Shown here: positions 1 to 9,388 of the stretch, piece by piece | Numbering within the stretch: position 1 is the first letter of the stretch | Layout: each line of letters opens with the position of its first letter | From: Limnobacter parvus | GTDB taxonomy: Bacteria > Pseudomonadota > Gammaproteobacteria > Burkholderiales > Burkholderiaceae_B | NCBI RefSeq assembly: GCF_024623725.1 | Contig: NZ_JANKHG010000001.1 | Coordinates: 248,001 to 312,000, forward strand | Direction of reading: 5' to 3' | Length of the DNA: 64,000 nucleotides | The notes under the pieces: generated by a model | The model's input: only the letters and a program-made list of their open reading frames with translations | Told to the model about the DNA's origin: nothing | Databases searched by the model: none | Translations under genes and position numbers: made by a program

Positions 1-237
1 ACTATGTCCTACCGGCGCATCGCATTCATAATCTCGATAACGCTCAAGCAGTCTATTTGTCGAATTTACAAGTTTAGTTTCTACAGAAGAGGGGGGCTTG
101 CCCATTAAGTTTCCCGCAGGCAGATATAGGCCGATTTCTAGCCCCCTTCTTGAAAACTCAGTGCACAAGGCATTGAAATAAACAGATATGCCACCGTAGG
201 CCTGAAGGGCATAGACAATGCCATCGAAATGAATCAT
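1..237 (-). CDS. Glycosyltransferase, N-terminal part (cut by window edge)
   Basis: An open frame of 79 codons runs from an ATG at 237 off the left edge without a stop. The protein begins MIHFDGIVYALQAYGGISVY, which resembles the start of GT4-type mannosyltransferases, where the Gly-Gly-Ile-Ser segment lies in the donor-site loop of the first Rossmann domain. Its ATG overlaps the TGA of gmd (ATGA), so the two are translationally coupled and probably belong to one polysaccharide operon. A sugar derived from GDP-mannose is a plausible donor, but this is inferred from the neighbour only. Confidence 0.7.
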   Translation of the reverse strand, partial: MIHFDGIVYALQAYGGISVYFNALCTEFSRRGLEIGLYLPAGNLMGKPPSSVETKLVNSTNRLLERYRDYECDAPVGHS

Positions 238-1208
238 CGACAGTCCGTTTGTTCAAGCGCTGCTTTGGTCATTAAATCAATCACTTGTTCAACATGTAAC
301 CTGGCTTTCCAATCCAACAATCTTTCCGCCTTGCGGGGGTCCGCACTACCAAATTTGATGTCGGTGGGTCGCGAGAATTTTGGGTCAAGATCGACCCAGT
401 CTTTCCAGTTCAGATCGAACTGACTGAAAGCAATATCTATAAATTTCTCTAAGGTTACAGTTTTACCTGTGGCGATTACAAAATCTTGAGCTTCGTCAAG
501 TTGCAACATTTTCCACATTGCCTCTACATATTCTGGTGCCCACCCCCAGTCTCTGGCAATGTCAAGGTTTCCAAGCTTAAGCCTTCCCTTGCCAGTTCGG
601 GCGCATTTGCAAGCACCATGAATGATCTTTTGTGTCACAAATCGACCGGGTCTAAAAGGAGACTCATGATTAAATAAGATTCCTGTACTGGCGTGCATTT
701 TATACGCCTCCCGGTAGTTGGCAACACACCAAAATGCAGAAGCCTTTGCAATGCCGTAGGGACTTCGGGGCTTAAATCGAGATTCCTCGTTGGCTGGCTT
801 GTCAAGAGTGTCGCCGAAGACCTCGCCCGAGCCAGCGCTATAAAATCGAATTGGTAGATCAGTAAGTCGAATAGCCTCGAGAAGAGATAGGGTACTTATC
901 GATACACTTTCAAAAGTTTCAATTGGTTGATCGAACGATAATCCCACGGACGTTTGTCCGGCCAAATGGTAAACCTCCACCGGTTTTTCCGACCGCAGTA
1001 GTTCAACAACACTACGAAAATCCAACAGCGCTAAGGATTCCATCTGGATGTCGTGATGGATTCCTAGATTCTTGAGGTTAGTGGTGTTATTCGCATGGGC
1101 ATCCCTGGATGTTCCAATAACATGATAGTTTTTTTTAAGTAAAAACTCGGCGAGGTAGGCCCCGTCTTGTCCAGTGACCCCGAGTACTAACGCTACTTTC
1201 TTTGTCAT
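234..1208 (-). CDS. gmd: GDP-mannose 4,6-dehydratase
   Basis: This is a short-chain dehydrogenase of about 324 residues that would convert GDP-mannose to GDP-4-keto-6-deoxymannose in the cytoplasm. It opens with the Gmd-type nucleotide motif GVTGQDGAYLAEFLL. The catalytic YGIAK and the substrate-loop motif NHESPFRPGRFVTQKI follow. The frame extends upstream to 1337, but the ATG at 1208 is preferred because AAGGAA lies about 10 bases upstream and the Rossmann motif then starts at the usual position. It is divergent from the CapD-like gene at 1373 and overlaps the next glycosyltransferase by 4 bases. The family call is firm; the final sugar (for example rhamnose or fucose) is unknown. Confidence 0.85.
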   Translation of the reverse strand: MTKKVALVLGVTGQDGAYLAEFLLKKNYHVIGTSRDAHANNTTNLKNLGIHHDIQMESLALLDFRSVVELLRSEKPVEVYHLAGQTSVGLSFDQPIETFESVSISTLSLLEAIRLTDLPIRFYSAGSGEVFGDTLDKPANEESRFKPRSPYGIAKASAFWCVANYREAYKMHASTGILFNHESPFRPGRFVTQKIIHGACKCARTGKGRLKLGNLDIARDWGWAPEYVEAMWKMLQLDEAQDFVIATGKTVTLEKFIDIAFSQFDLNWKDWVDLDPKFSRPTDIKFGSADPRKAERLLDWKARLHVEQVIDLMTKAALEQTDCR

Positions 1209-1372
1209 ATCTTGATTTGTTCCTTGACGACTTGGGCGCAATGCTCGTGTAATATTGGATTTTATCAGGCCAGTAGATTCCGTGCTGCTAACCCGTGGGT
1301 TATCTGAAACCGCTTTCGACTCCGTTACGTCCACCATCTTAAGAACCCAGTGCCTTTACCTCATCTTAAACA

Positions 1373-3274
1373 TTGAAATCTGAGCACCTTATTGGTTTGC
1401 CACGCTGGCTGAAACAAGCTGTCGTAATGACCGTTGATCTTGCCTTGGGTATTGTTGCCACCTGGCTTGCGTTCAGCCTTCGTATCGACGGCATGCATGT
1501 TCCCCAAGGGAATGAATGGATTCCATATTGGTTCGGCCCACTGCTGGCCTTGCCCGTATTTATTTATTTTGGCCTGTACCGTGCCATATTCCGCTATACC
1601 GACCTGGCCGCCATCAAGCAAATATTAAAGGCCGTGGCCGTGTATGCGGCCATATACACCGCTGTGGTGCTCGCGTTCTATATTCCGCCCAATCCCCGGT
1701 CCATTGGTGTTCTTCAGCCTTTCATGCTGAGTGCATTTATTGTGGGCGTGAGAATGTTTGCACGGTTTTGGCTACTATCCAGCAATATCGATCCACGACT
1801 AAGACTGCTCCGACGCAGACTACTGATCGTTGGAGCGGGCGAGGAAGCCGTACAACTGGCCAATGCCCTAAGAGGTTCGCCTGCGTACATTCAAATCGGC
1901 TTTGTTAGTGATGACCAGCAATTGGTTGGGCGCAACATGACTGGCCACCGTGTGTTTGCAATGAACGAACTGCGGTCGGTGATCGAAAACTATGAGGTCT
2001 CCGACCTGGTGATTGCCCTGGGTAGTGGTGCACAGGGGGCTCGCCGGCAAATTATTGAGGAATGCAAGGGCCTGCCGGTGCACATTCAAACAGCTGGGCT
2101 TACCTTGGACAGCGAGCATTCTTCAATTCGCGAACTGGACATTGACGACCTGCTGGGCCGCGACCACGTGCCCGCGAATGTGGAATTGCTGAACCTGAAG
2201 AACCACCAGAAAGTGGTTTTGGTGACTGGCGCCGGGGGAAGCATTGGTGCTGAATTGTGTCGGCAAATTTTGGCTACTCGCCCTGCCCGTTTGGTGCTTT
2301 TTGAGAACAATGAGTTTGCACTCTACGCGCTGCACCACGAGCTTCAGCAGAAAGTAAACTCATTCTACCGCGAGGTGCAGTTGTCCCCAGTACTTGGCGA
2401 CGTGCGAGACGCGCACCGGTTGCGCGAAGTATTCAGGGCGATTAAACCCAATACGGTTTACCACGCTGCCGCTTACAAACATGTGCCTTTGGTTGAGCTA
2501 AACCCGTTTGAAGGTATTCGGAACAACTTTTTGGGCACTCGATTAACCGCGCAGGTGGCAGAGGAAATCGGGGTGGAAGATTTCGTGCTGATCAGCACCG
2601 ACAAGGCAGTGCGCCCCACCAATATTATGGGTGCCAGCAAGCGTTTGGCCGAACTGGCCCTGCAAGCCTTGGCGGCTAAACCGGGCGTTAAAACTCGATT
2701 CAGCATGGTTCGGTTTGGCAATGTGCTTGGCTCGAGCGGGTCGGTGGTGCCGCTGTTTCGTCAACAAATCGCCAAGCTTGGGCCGGTAACCATCACCGAC
2801 CCGGAAGTAACGCGGTTTTTCATGACCATTCCTGAAGCGGCACAGTTGGTAATTCAGGCAGGGGCCATGGCCAAAGGCGGCGATGTTTTTGTGCTGGACA
2901 TGGGTGAGCCCATTCGAATTATTGATTTGGCCAAACGCATGATTACTTTGGCTGGCTACACCGTGAAAGAGCTTGACCAACCCAACGGAGAGATTGAAAT
3001 CAAGGTGACAGGCCTGCGCCCCGGCGAGAAGCTTTACGAAGAGCTGTTGATTGGCAATGACCCAAAACCCACGGAGCACCCCCGTATTATGAAAGCCAAT
3101 GAAAAATCCATTGCCGATGACGAACTTGAACAAGAAGTGCAGGCGCTACAAGAAATTTTGCAATCAAGAGATGTACCCGAGTTGAAGAATCTGTTGCTAC
3201 GCCTGGTAGATGGTTACCAACCGGAAAGCGAAACTTTCGATGCTTTGGCCAAGGCTGGCCTTCCCAAGGCCTGA
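1373..3274 (+). CDS. Membrane-bound UDP-sugar 4,6-dehydratase (CapD/WbpM/PglF type)
   Basis: The protein has 633 residues, the full length for the long membrane form. Four hydrophobic segments occupy roughly residues 10-130. A first nucleotide-binding region follows near residue 150 (LLIVGAGEEAVQLANAL), and the catalytic SDR domain begins near 280 with VTGAGGSIGAELCRQI. The active-site stretch STDKAVRPTNIMGASKR has Met where most SDRs have the catalytic Tyr, as is known for WbpM/PglF. The expected reaction is UDP-GlcNAc to a UDP-4-keto-6-deoxy sugar, which would feed the aminotransferase at 3879. The start codon appears to be TTG and no strong ribosome-binding site is visible, so the exact start is uncertain. 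It converges on the sugar transferase with a gap of 4 bases. Confidence 0.87.
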   Translation: MKSEHLIGLPRWLKQAVVMTVDLALGIVATWLAFSLRIDGMHVPQGNEWIPYWFGPLLALPVFIYFGLYRAIFRYTDLAAIKQILKAVAVYAAIYTAVVLAFYIPPNPRSIGVLQPFMLSAFIVGVRMFARFWLLSSNIDPRLRLLRRRLLIVGAGEEAVQLANALRGSPAYIQIGFVSDDQQLVGRNMTGHRVFAMNELRSVIENYEVSDLVIALGSGAQGARRQIIEECKGLPVHIQTAGLTLDSEHSSIRELDIDDLLGRDHVPANVELLNLKNHQKVVLVTGAGGSIGAELCRQILATRPARLVLFENNEFALYALHHELQQKVNSFYREVQLSPVLGDVRDAHRLREVFRAIKPNTVYHAAAYKHVPLVELNPFEGIRNNFLGTRLTAQVAEEIGVEDFVLISTDKAVRPTNIMGASKRLAELALQALAAKPGVKTRFSMVRFGNVLGSSGSVVPLFRQQIAKLGPVTITDPEVTRFFMTIPEAAQLVIQAGAMAKGGDVFVLDMGEPIRIIDLAKRMITLAGYTVKELDQPNGEIEIKVTGLRPGEKLYEELLIGNDPKPTEHPRIMKANEKSIADDELEQEVQALQEILQSRDVPELKNLLLRLVDGYQPESETFDALAKAGLPKA

Positions 3275-3278
3275 GCGG

Positions 3279-3872
3279 CTACTTCAATACAGCGAAAAAA
3301 GTACGTGCAATGATTTGAATATCAAGCCAAAGGCTTTGTTGCTGCACATAGCGCACGCAATAGGCCAGCTTGGCGGGCATCACCTCTTCGATATAGGTTT
3401 GCTCGGGGTTGCTGCTTTTGCCGAGCAACTCGCTTTCACTGCGGTATTCAATGCTCGCTAAATCGGTGATTCCCGGCCGCACCGAAAGCACAATACTCTT
3501 GGTGGGCTCTGGGTACATGGCCACGTATTTGGGCACTTCTGGGCGGGGGCCCACCAAGCTCATCGTGCCTTGAAGCACATCAATAAGCTGGGGCAACTCA
3601 TCAATTTTGTAATGCCGTAAAAAAGCCCCTATTTTTGTGATTCTTGCGTCTTGACCCACAGTAATTTGCATGGCGTTGCCGGGCTGGGCCACCGTCATCG
3701 TTCTGAATTTGTGAATTCGAAATGGGGTGCCGTGCAGGCCAATGCGTTCTTGCCGGAAAAACACGGGGCCCGGCGAATCGCGTTTGATTAACAAGGCGAC
3801 AAGTACCAACATTGGGCTAAGCAACAGCAAGCCAGCGAACGAAAGCACCAGGTCGAATGTTCGTTTAAGCAC
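3279..3872 (-). CDS. Bacterial sugar transferase (PglC-like phosphoglycosyl transferase)
   Basis: A 197-residue monotopic phosphoglycosyl transferase. It has one N-terminal hydrophobic re-entrant helix (residues 8-30), the membrane-proximal SPGPVFFRQERIG and KFRTM motifs, and the catalytic Asp-Glu dyad in KIDELPQLIDVLQG followed by SLVGPRPE. The family transfers a phosphosugar from a UDP-sugar to undecaprenyl phosphate at the inner face of the membrane. It is the last gene of a minus-strand set with the 4-aminotransferase and GNAT acetyltransferase, so its donor could be a UDP-N-acetylated 4-amino sugar. That donor is inference; the enzyme class is clear. Confidence 0.87.
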   Translation of the reverse strand: MLKRTFDLVLSFAGLLLLSPMLVLVALLIKRDSPGPVFFRQERIGLHGTPFRIHKFRTMTVAQPGNAMQITVGQDARITKIGAFLRHYKIDELPQLIDVLQGTMSLVGPRPEVPKYVAMYPEPTKSIVLSVRPGITDLASIEYRSESELLGKSSNPEQTYIEEVMPAKLAYCVRYVQQQSLWLDIQIIARTFFAVLK

Positions 3873-3878
3873 GTGAAA

Positions 3879-5066
3879 TCAAGCCAATGTTTGTTGAACG
3901 GCTGAAACAACGCGATCAACTTCAGCTTGGGTCATCTTTGAATACAAGGGAATGGACACCATGCGCTCGTAGGCTTTTTGACTAACCGGAAAACTATTCT
4001 TGCTGAGTTTATAGGTGTCTTGCCAATAAGGCTGCAGGTGCAAAGGTATGTAATGCACGCTGCAACCAATTCCTTGGGCATACAGGGCTTCAACGAATTG
4101 ATCGCGAGAAAGCAGGCATGCATCGCTTAAACGCAGCACATACAGGTGCCATGAATGCAGACCATCGGCGACCGCACCTTGAGGCAATATAACCGGTAAG
4201 TTTTCAAAAGCAGCATTGTATTGATCAACAATCGCTTGGCGCTTGGCCCGAAACAACTCGGCTTTTTTAAGCTGGTGAATACCGATGGCAGAGGCCAAAT
4301 CCGTAAGATTGTATTTAAAACCAGGGGCAACCACTTCGTAATACCAACTGGGCGCCTTGGATGTGAATCGATCAAACACATCTCGATTAATGCCATGTAG
4401 GCGCATGGTTTTGCAACGCTTGATCAGCTCGGGGTTACGAGACACCACCATGCCACCTTCACCGGTGGTAATGGTTTTGTTGGCATAAAAGCTGAATACT
4501 GCCGCGTCGGTTTGCAAATTACCCACCGCTATTCCATTTACCGTGCAAGGTAAGGCATGCGCTGCATCTTCAACCACTTTCAAACCGTGTTGCTTGGCAA
4601 TTGCAATGATTTCAGCCATGTCTGCGGCCAAACCTGCAAAGTGAACGGGCATGATGGCCTTCGTTCTGGAGGTGATTGCAGCGCGAACCAGGGCAGGGTT
4701 GATATTCAGGCTGCCGGGCAATACATCAACGAACACGGGGTCGGCACCCAGGTAACGCACCACCTCGGCTGTTGCAGTGAAAGTGTGGGTGGGCACGATC
4801 ACCTCGTCGCCTGGGCCGATACCGATGGCTTCGAGCGCCAAATGCAAACCCGCTGTGGCCGAGTTCACGGCGATGGCCTGCACGGGTTGATTACCCTGTG
4901 CCACTCCGCCACCGGCGGCATTGAGCATGGCTTCAAAATCAGTTTCAAACTGGCGGGTTTTAGGGCCCGTGGTCAACCAGCCTGAGCGCAGGCAGTTGGC
5001 CACTTCCTGTATTTCTTCTTCACCAATTTCAGGCAAAGCAAAGGGCAAAAAAGGTTGTATGCTCAT
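3879..5066 (-). CDS. DegT/DnrJ/EryC1/StrS sugar aminotransferase (PglE-like)
   Basis: A 395-residue PLP enzyme of the sugar aminotransferase family. The PLP lysine lies in [18 protein letters not shown], and the cofactor-binding [10 protein letters not shown] stretch precedes it. The N-terminus carries the typical [24 protein letters not shown]. It should transaminate the 4-keto group made by the CapD-like dehydratase. Its ATG overlaps the stop of the upstream acetyltransferase (ATGA at 5063-5066), so they are made together. Substrate assignment rests on the neighbourhood. Confidence 0.87.
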   Translation of the reverse strand: MSIQPFLPFALPEIGEEEIQEVANCLRSGWLTTGPKTRQFETDFEAMLNAAGGGVAQGNQPVQAIAVNSATAGLHLALEAIGIGPGDEVIVPTHTFTATAEVVRYLGADPVFVDVLPGSLNINPALVRAAITSRTKAIMPVHFAGLAADMAEIIAIAKQHGLKVVEDAAHALPCTVNGIAVGNLQTDAAVFSFYANKTITTGEGGMVVSRNPELIKRCKTMRLHGINRDVFDRFTSKAPSWYYEVVAPGFKYNLTDLASAIGIHQLKKAELFRAKRQAIVDQYNAAFENLPVILPQGAVADGLHSWHLYVLRLSDACLLSRDQFVEALYAQGIGCSVHYIPLHLQPYWQDTYKLSKNSFPVSQKAYERMVSIPLYSKMTQAEVDRVVSAVQQTLA

Positions 5067-5695
5067 ACGTCTAATTCGATCAAATATCGATTGAGTATAC
5101 GGCCATGAGGACGCTTACAGGTACCAGCGAGCTTAAAACCAAGCTGTGTGTAAAAGTGATTGGCCTTGATGTTGTTACTTTGGTCGGTTGTAAGGTAAAC
5201 CGCGCTAGCACCAGCCGTTTGTGCATGCGCCAGAAATGCGGAGACAAGCTGCTGCCCTGTGCGCTGGCCCTGCATGGCAGGCAACACGCCTAGACTGCTG
5301 AGCAAGGCCGCATTGGGTTGATCAGGCAGTGATTCGCCCCGATAAAACAAGGCGGACCATAGCTTGACAATTACCAGGCTGGGCCTTCGAAGCAAAGGCC
5401 ACAGTGAGGCCAGCCCAAATGCAAACCAGCGCTGCTTGAGCAATTGCGAGAAGAATCCTTGTGGTTGCGTGGTACCCACTACAAAGCCAATCACTTCCGA
5501 AGGCTTTCCCTGCGTAAATGCCACCAATGAAATACCGGTGGGATGGTTTAAAAATCCGCTGTACAAAAGATTCAAAAAACGAGGCCCCATCAGCGAGAGA
5601 AAAAACCCTGGAAACGCTTGAAGATGCACCTGCACCATTTGTGGGATATCGCTGGCCTGCGCTGCGCGAATCTGAATGGGCTGGCATTGCTTCAC
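5063..5695 (-). CDS. GNAT family N-acetyltransferase
   Basis: A GCN5-related acetyltransferase of about 210 residues. The start [15 protein letters not shown] is the usual beta1-alpha1 element, and the acetyl-CoA-binding region is near [16 protein letters not shown], followed by [18 protein letters not shown]. The frame can be extended to 5746, but GTG at 5695 overlaps the TGA of the upstream glycosyltransferase (GTGA), a typical coupled start. It sits between a sugar aminotransferase and a glycosyltransferase and so probably acetylates the 4-amino sugar nucleotide. That job is done by a left-handed beta-helix enzyme (PglD) in Campylobacter and by a GNAT enzyme (PseH) in pseudaminic acid synthesis. 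Confidence 0.75.
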   Translation of the reverse strand: MKQCQPIQIRAAQASDIPQMVQVHLQAFPGFFLSLMGPRFLNLLYSGFLNHPTGISLVAFTQGKPSEVIGFVVGTTQPQGFFSQLLKQRWFAFGLASLWPLLRRPSLVIVKLWSALFYRGESLPDQPNAALLSSLGVLPAMQGQRTGQQLVSAFLAHAQTAGASAVYLTTDQSNNIKANHFYTQLGFKLAGTCKRPHGRILNRYLIELDV

Positions 5696-6945
5696 GACCT
5701 TGCCCCACCAAGGGTTTGCTGGAAAAACCTGGCGTACTGCGCACATACTTGCGTGCGACTGTATCGCTGCTCAAGAAACTGACGCCCATTTTCGCCAAGG
5801 TGTTTGGTGCTTTGTTGCTGAAAAAGCAATTGTTCAACAGCCTGTAACAGAGCCTCTGCGTTACCGGGTTCAACCACAACGCCGCACTCGGCTTGCTGCA
5901 CAAGGCGACCCGTTTCACTGTGTATATCTACACTGGCCACAACTGGCTTGGCCGCTGCCATGTAGCCCAGCACTTTGCTGGGTACAGAGAAAGTACCTTT
6001 GCCCGGTAACAGGCTAACCATCGACAACGTTGCACAATTTTGAACAGCTGGCAGCATTTCGCGTGCCTGAAACGGCAAAAAATGTACGTTGGGCAAACCC
6101 GCTGCCATCTGCTGCAATTCAGCTAACAAGGGGCCCTCCCCTACAAAAAGCCAATGAATTGTTTTGGTTGAGGCATTTTCTAAAGCAAGCTGGGCAGCAT
6201 GTACAACCACCTGTGCACCCGACACATGACCAATGGTTCCCGCATATAAAACAACAGGGGCGCCGACCGGTATATTGGCCATTTCAAGAATGATGCGCCC
6301 TTTCTCTGGCTGGGGCTTTATTTCTTCAATATCGATCCAGTTGGGAATTACTGCGATTGCCTTGTTCGCCCCATGTTGTTCCACATGGCTTTTAAACCCT
6401 TGGCAAATTACAGCCAAACCGTCTGCATTTTTATACGCTGTTTTTTCAATCCACTTCAAGACGCGAATAGCTGACTTGTTCTTGATCAAGCCCAGATCAA
6501 CAAGTACATCGGGATGCAAATCCTGAACATTAAAGATGAGTTTAAATCCCCGTAATTTGGCAAGCAGGGTGAGCGTTGCCCCCAGGGGCAACGGTTGTAA
6601 GACGGCAAAGACCAAATCTGGCTTTTTGCAAGTTAGCAAGTAAAAGAAACTACTGAGAACGAAGCTTAAAAAATTCAGCGCTCGACTCAGGAAGCTGCGT
6701 GTTTCCGAGGTGTAAAGCCATAGACGTGTGATGCGGATTGAACCCTGGGTTTCACGCAAAATTCGTTGCTTTACATAGGGCGCTTTTACTTTTCCACTGG
6801 GGTGATTCGGAAAGCCGGTAACTACCTCTACCTCCCATTCTTGGGCTGCCAGGTTTTCAGCAAGTTCCTTGAGCATGTAGCCCATCGGTGCGTGTTCTGG
6901 TGGAAACCACTGACTAAGAAATAAAACAGAGCGTTGATTGCTCAT
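5692..6945 (-). CDS. Glycosyltransferase family 4 (WbuB-like)
   Basis: A 417-residue GT-B glycosyltransferase. The N-terminal acceptor domain begins VLFLSQWFPPEHAPMGYMLKEL, split by the usual gap, and contains GFPNHPSGKV, common in WbuB-like enzymes. Residues near 105-115 (PLPLGATLTLLAKLRG) and VQDLHPDVLVDLG match the same group. The C-terminal donor domain shows VVLYAGTIGHVSGAQ and the late PSKVLGYMAAAKPVVAS with an acidic pair region. It would add a sugar to the lipid-linked product. Stop and start overlap both neighbours (GTGA downstream, 4 bases with the ligase gene upstream). Confidence 0.85.
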   Translation of the reverse strand: MSNQRSVLFLSQWFPPEHAPMGYMLKELAENLAAQEWEVEVVTGFPNHPSGKVKAPYVKQRILRETQGSIRITRLWLYTSETRSFLSRALNFLSFVLSSFFYLLTCKKPDLVFAVLQPLPLGATLTLLAKLRGFKLIFNVQDLHPDVLVDLGLIKNKSAIRVLKWIEKTAYKNADGLAVICQGFKSHVEQHGANKAIAVIPNWIDIEEIKPQPEKGRIILEMANIPVGAPVVLYAGTIGHVSGAQVVVHAAQLALENASTKTIHWLFVGEGPLLAELQQMAAGLPNVHFLPFQAREMLPAVQNCATLSMVSLLPGKGTFSVPSKVLGYMAAAKPVVASVDIHSETGRLVQQAECGVVVEPGNAEALLQAVEQLLFQQQSTKHLGENGRQFLEQRYSRTQVCAQYARFFQQTLGGARS

Positions 6946-8138
6946 GATTGTTCTGCACGAAAAGCCAACGCTGCCAACCCAACTACAAAAAATACACCCT
7001 CAGCGAAATCGTAGTGAAACGAATTCAATAAATTGAGAAGCACGTAAGCCAACAAGAAACCATGGAGTAACAGCGGATGCTGCGAATCGTTTCGATACAA
7101 AACCGCAGCGATGAAAATTGCATACAGCAACAAGGCCGCCGTTCCGCCTTGAACTGCCAACAGTAAATATTGGTTGTGCGGATTATTGAACGCGAACATA
7201 AACCCTGCGGCTTGCGCATGCGGTGTTACTGCGGCCTCAAACCCGCCCATGCCATACCCAAACCAGGGTGCTTGCACAAATGCTTCAACGGAGTGAAGCC
7301 AAAAGCTGAGCCTTCTGCCATTGCTGGTTTCTTGTGCAATGGTTTGCCCGTCGATCCACTGCTGCACTTCTATGAACACTGCATTGACTCGAGTGGTGAA
7401 AAAGTCTGAGCCGAAATACAAGGCCAGCAAGACAAGAATTACAGCAACTGCTGCGGCCAATGAGCCTTTAAAGCCGATTCGTTCATAGGCAATTACAACG
7501 GGCAATACCGCCATAGCGACCCAACCAGAACGCCCCTCGACCATAAAGAAAAAATTGATTAACGCAAGTGTTAATGCGATGAAAACCAAAACCTTGCTTG
7601 CCAAGCTGCAGTTGTGCCATTCGGAATGAAGGCGATACCCCACGTAGCCCGTGGCCAAAGCAATAAAAAAGTTGTGTGTGATGTGAAGCTTGAACAGTAG
7701 CGGAGATTCAGAACCTTCTGGCGAGGGAAACAAGCCCATAGCAACCGCGAAACTACCGAGTACACTGACAAAAACACCCACGCAGAAAGCATCAAAAACA
7801 TTAAAGCAGTCTTGCCGATTCAGAAATGCAGCAGCCAGTATTGGCAATAACAGAAGTCGAAGATACTTGCTGAGGTAGTCGCCCGCAGAATTGAAGTCGC
7901 TTGTTTCAAATACAAGTGTAAAGAGCAACCATGCCACCAGCGCATAGGCCGTGATGGTGACAGGATGTTTGAACAGCTCAGTCAGCCGGCTTCGTGTTTT
8001 TGAGTTTACGAATACAAAAAGCAAAGTAAGCGCCAACAACAAATTCACCGGCGCGGGCTTGATCGGCAAAAAAAACGCCGCACCCGCCAGAAACCAGGCG
8101 GGGTTTATTCGGGCCAATGCGTTCAAACCCAACCCCAC
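6942..8138 (-). CDS. O-antigen ligase / Wzy-like polymerase family membrane protein
   Basis: A 398-residue polytopic protein with about ten to twelve hydrophobic segments. A long periplasmic loop near residues 230-330 ends in NNPHNQYLLLAVQGG, the PHNxYL-type motif of the Wzy_C/WaaL domain whose His is needed in ligases. It may ligate or polymerise the glycan whose precursors are made by the preceding genes. The start is GTG at 8138, inside the 3' end of the AI-2E transporter gene (16-base overlap). Whether it is a ligase, a polymerase or a protein O-oligosaccharyltransferase cannot be decided from the sequence. Confidence 0.8.
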   Translation of the reverse strand: MGLGLNALARINPAWFLAGAAFFLPIKPAPVNLLLALTLLFVFVNSKTRSRLTELFKHPVTITAYALVAWLLFTLVFETSDFNSAGDYLSKYLRLLLLPILAAAFLNRQDCFNVFDAFCVGVFVSVLGSFAVAMGLFPSPEGSESPLLFKLHITHNFFIALATGYVGYRLHSEWHNCSLASKVLVFIALTLALINFFFMVEGRSGWVAMAVLPVVIAYERIGFKGSLAAAVAVILVLLALYFGSDFFTTRVNAVFIEVQQWIDGQTIAQETSNGRRLSFWLHSVEAFVQAPWFGYGMGGFEAAVTPHAQAAGFMFAFNNPHNQYLLLAVQGGTAALLLYAIFIAAVLYRNDSQHPLLLHGFLLAYVLLNLLNSFHYDFAEGVFFVVGLAALAFRAEQS

Positions 8139-9277
8139 CGTTGCCAGTGCATTTTCAAGAATGCGTAGGTAACAGGCGCTGTAATTAGCCCGGGCAAGCC
8201 AAACGCCACTTCGCCCAGAATAATGGCGATCAGCATTTCAGGCACGCTGGCGCGCACGTTGCGGCCAATGATGTAGCCATTCACGAAGTATTCAAGCTTG
8301 TGAATAATGAACAGGTACAGCACAGACCCCATGGCCACAAAAACACCATAACGAATGGTGAGCACCAGAATAAGGGTGTTGGCCATAATATTGCCAGCAG
8401 CAGGAATAAGGCTGGCCACCGCAGTGAACATAAGAAGCAGTTCACGGAACGGCAGCACCACGTCGAAGGCAGGCAATATGCCGTAAATGAACACGGCAGT
8501 GCAAAAGGTGTTCCAGATGCTGACGTACACTTGTGCACCCATCAACAGGGTAAAGCAGCGTACATATTTTTCAAGAGATTGTAGCCAAGCATCGGCCAGT
8601 GGCTTGCTTGGGCCCGTGTTCACTGGGGCAGGCACCATCAGCGCAGCAGAAACACCCAAAATTAATGCAAACACAAACTGCAAAAAGATGAAGAAGCTTG
8701 CGCCGCCAAAGCTGCGGATGTAGCCCACCACATCGCCTTCTTCCTTGGTGATCATCTTGTACAGATCGCTGGGTTTGCCGGGAATGTGTTCTTTAATCGT
8801 TTGCGGCAAGCTTGCGGTGACCGAATTCAAGTTGCGCAGTGCTTCTTCAACCAATTGCGGGCCCTGCTGGGCCATGGTTTGCACCACAAAACGGAAACCA
8901 CTGTTTAAACCAATGCCCAGCAACACGACTGCAGCCGCCACAACGGCCGTGGTTAAAAAAGTGGGCATCCAGCCAAACAGGCCGCGCATGAAGGGGCCGT
9001 TGAATTTGTTGATGTGAGGCTGTAGCAGCCGCACAAAACCACGGCGTGTAAAACGGGTCAACGCATAGATGGCCAGGCCGGCAATAAGGCCAACACCAAT
9101 TTTTAGCGACAACATGCCAACCCAAATGGCCAGAATGCCGACTACGGAGGCATATTCCCAGCGAATTGAAGGGTTTTCCTGATGATTGTTGGGGTGGTGC
9201 ATGCGGTTCTTGGCTAGTTTTAGATTGGAGTGTGACCAAGGGAATATGGATTCTATCCCAGATTTTGGTTTTTTCAT
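8123..9277 (-). CDS. AI-2E family transporter (YdiK/PerM-like)
   Basis: A 384-residue membrane protein. Two hydrophobic segments lie near residues 45-80, another near 110-130, then a soluble stretch (residues 130-185), then four to five segments to the end. The last part holds PAAGNIMANTLILVLTIRYG and GYIIGRNVRASVPEMLIAIILGEVAFGLPGLI, split by other residues, which is the conserved family signature. Members export small molecules or ions; despite the name most do not move autoinducer-2. An alternative start is ATG at 9202. The gene overlaps the ligase gene by 16 bases but is probably not part of glycan synthesis. Confidence 0.8.
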   Translation of the reverse strand: MKKPKSGIESIFPWSHSNLKLAKNRMHHPNNHQENPSIRWEYASVVGILAIWVGMLSLKIGVGLIAGLAIYALTRFTRRGFVRLLQPHINKFNGPFMRGLFGWMPTFLTTAVVAAAVVLLGIGLNSGFRFVVQTMAQQGPQLVEEALRNLNSVTASLPQTIKEHIPGKPSDLYKMITKEEGDVVGYIRSFGGASFFIFLQFVFALILGVSAALMVPAPVNTGPSKPLADAWLQSLEKYVRCFTLLMGAQVYVSIWNTFCTAVFIYGILPAFDVVLPFRELLLMFTAVASLIPAAGNIMANTLILVLTIRYGVFVAMGSVLYLFIIHKLEYFVNGYIIGRNVRASVPEMLIAIILGEVAFGLPGLITAPVTYAFLKMHWQRWGWV

Positions 9278-9388
9278 TGCTACACAATGAGAGTGACTCT
9301 AACTGAGCAACCCCAGCGCAATTGTTCTACCCCATCGTTTAGCACTGATACCATGCGGCGCAAATACTAGCTCAATTGGAAGATAACA

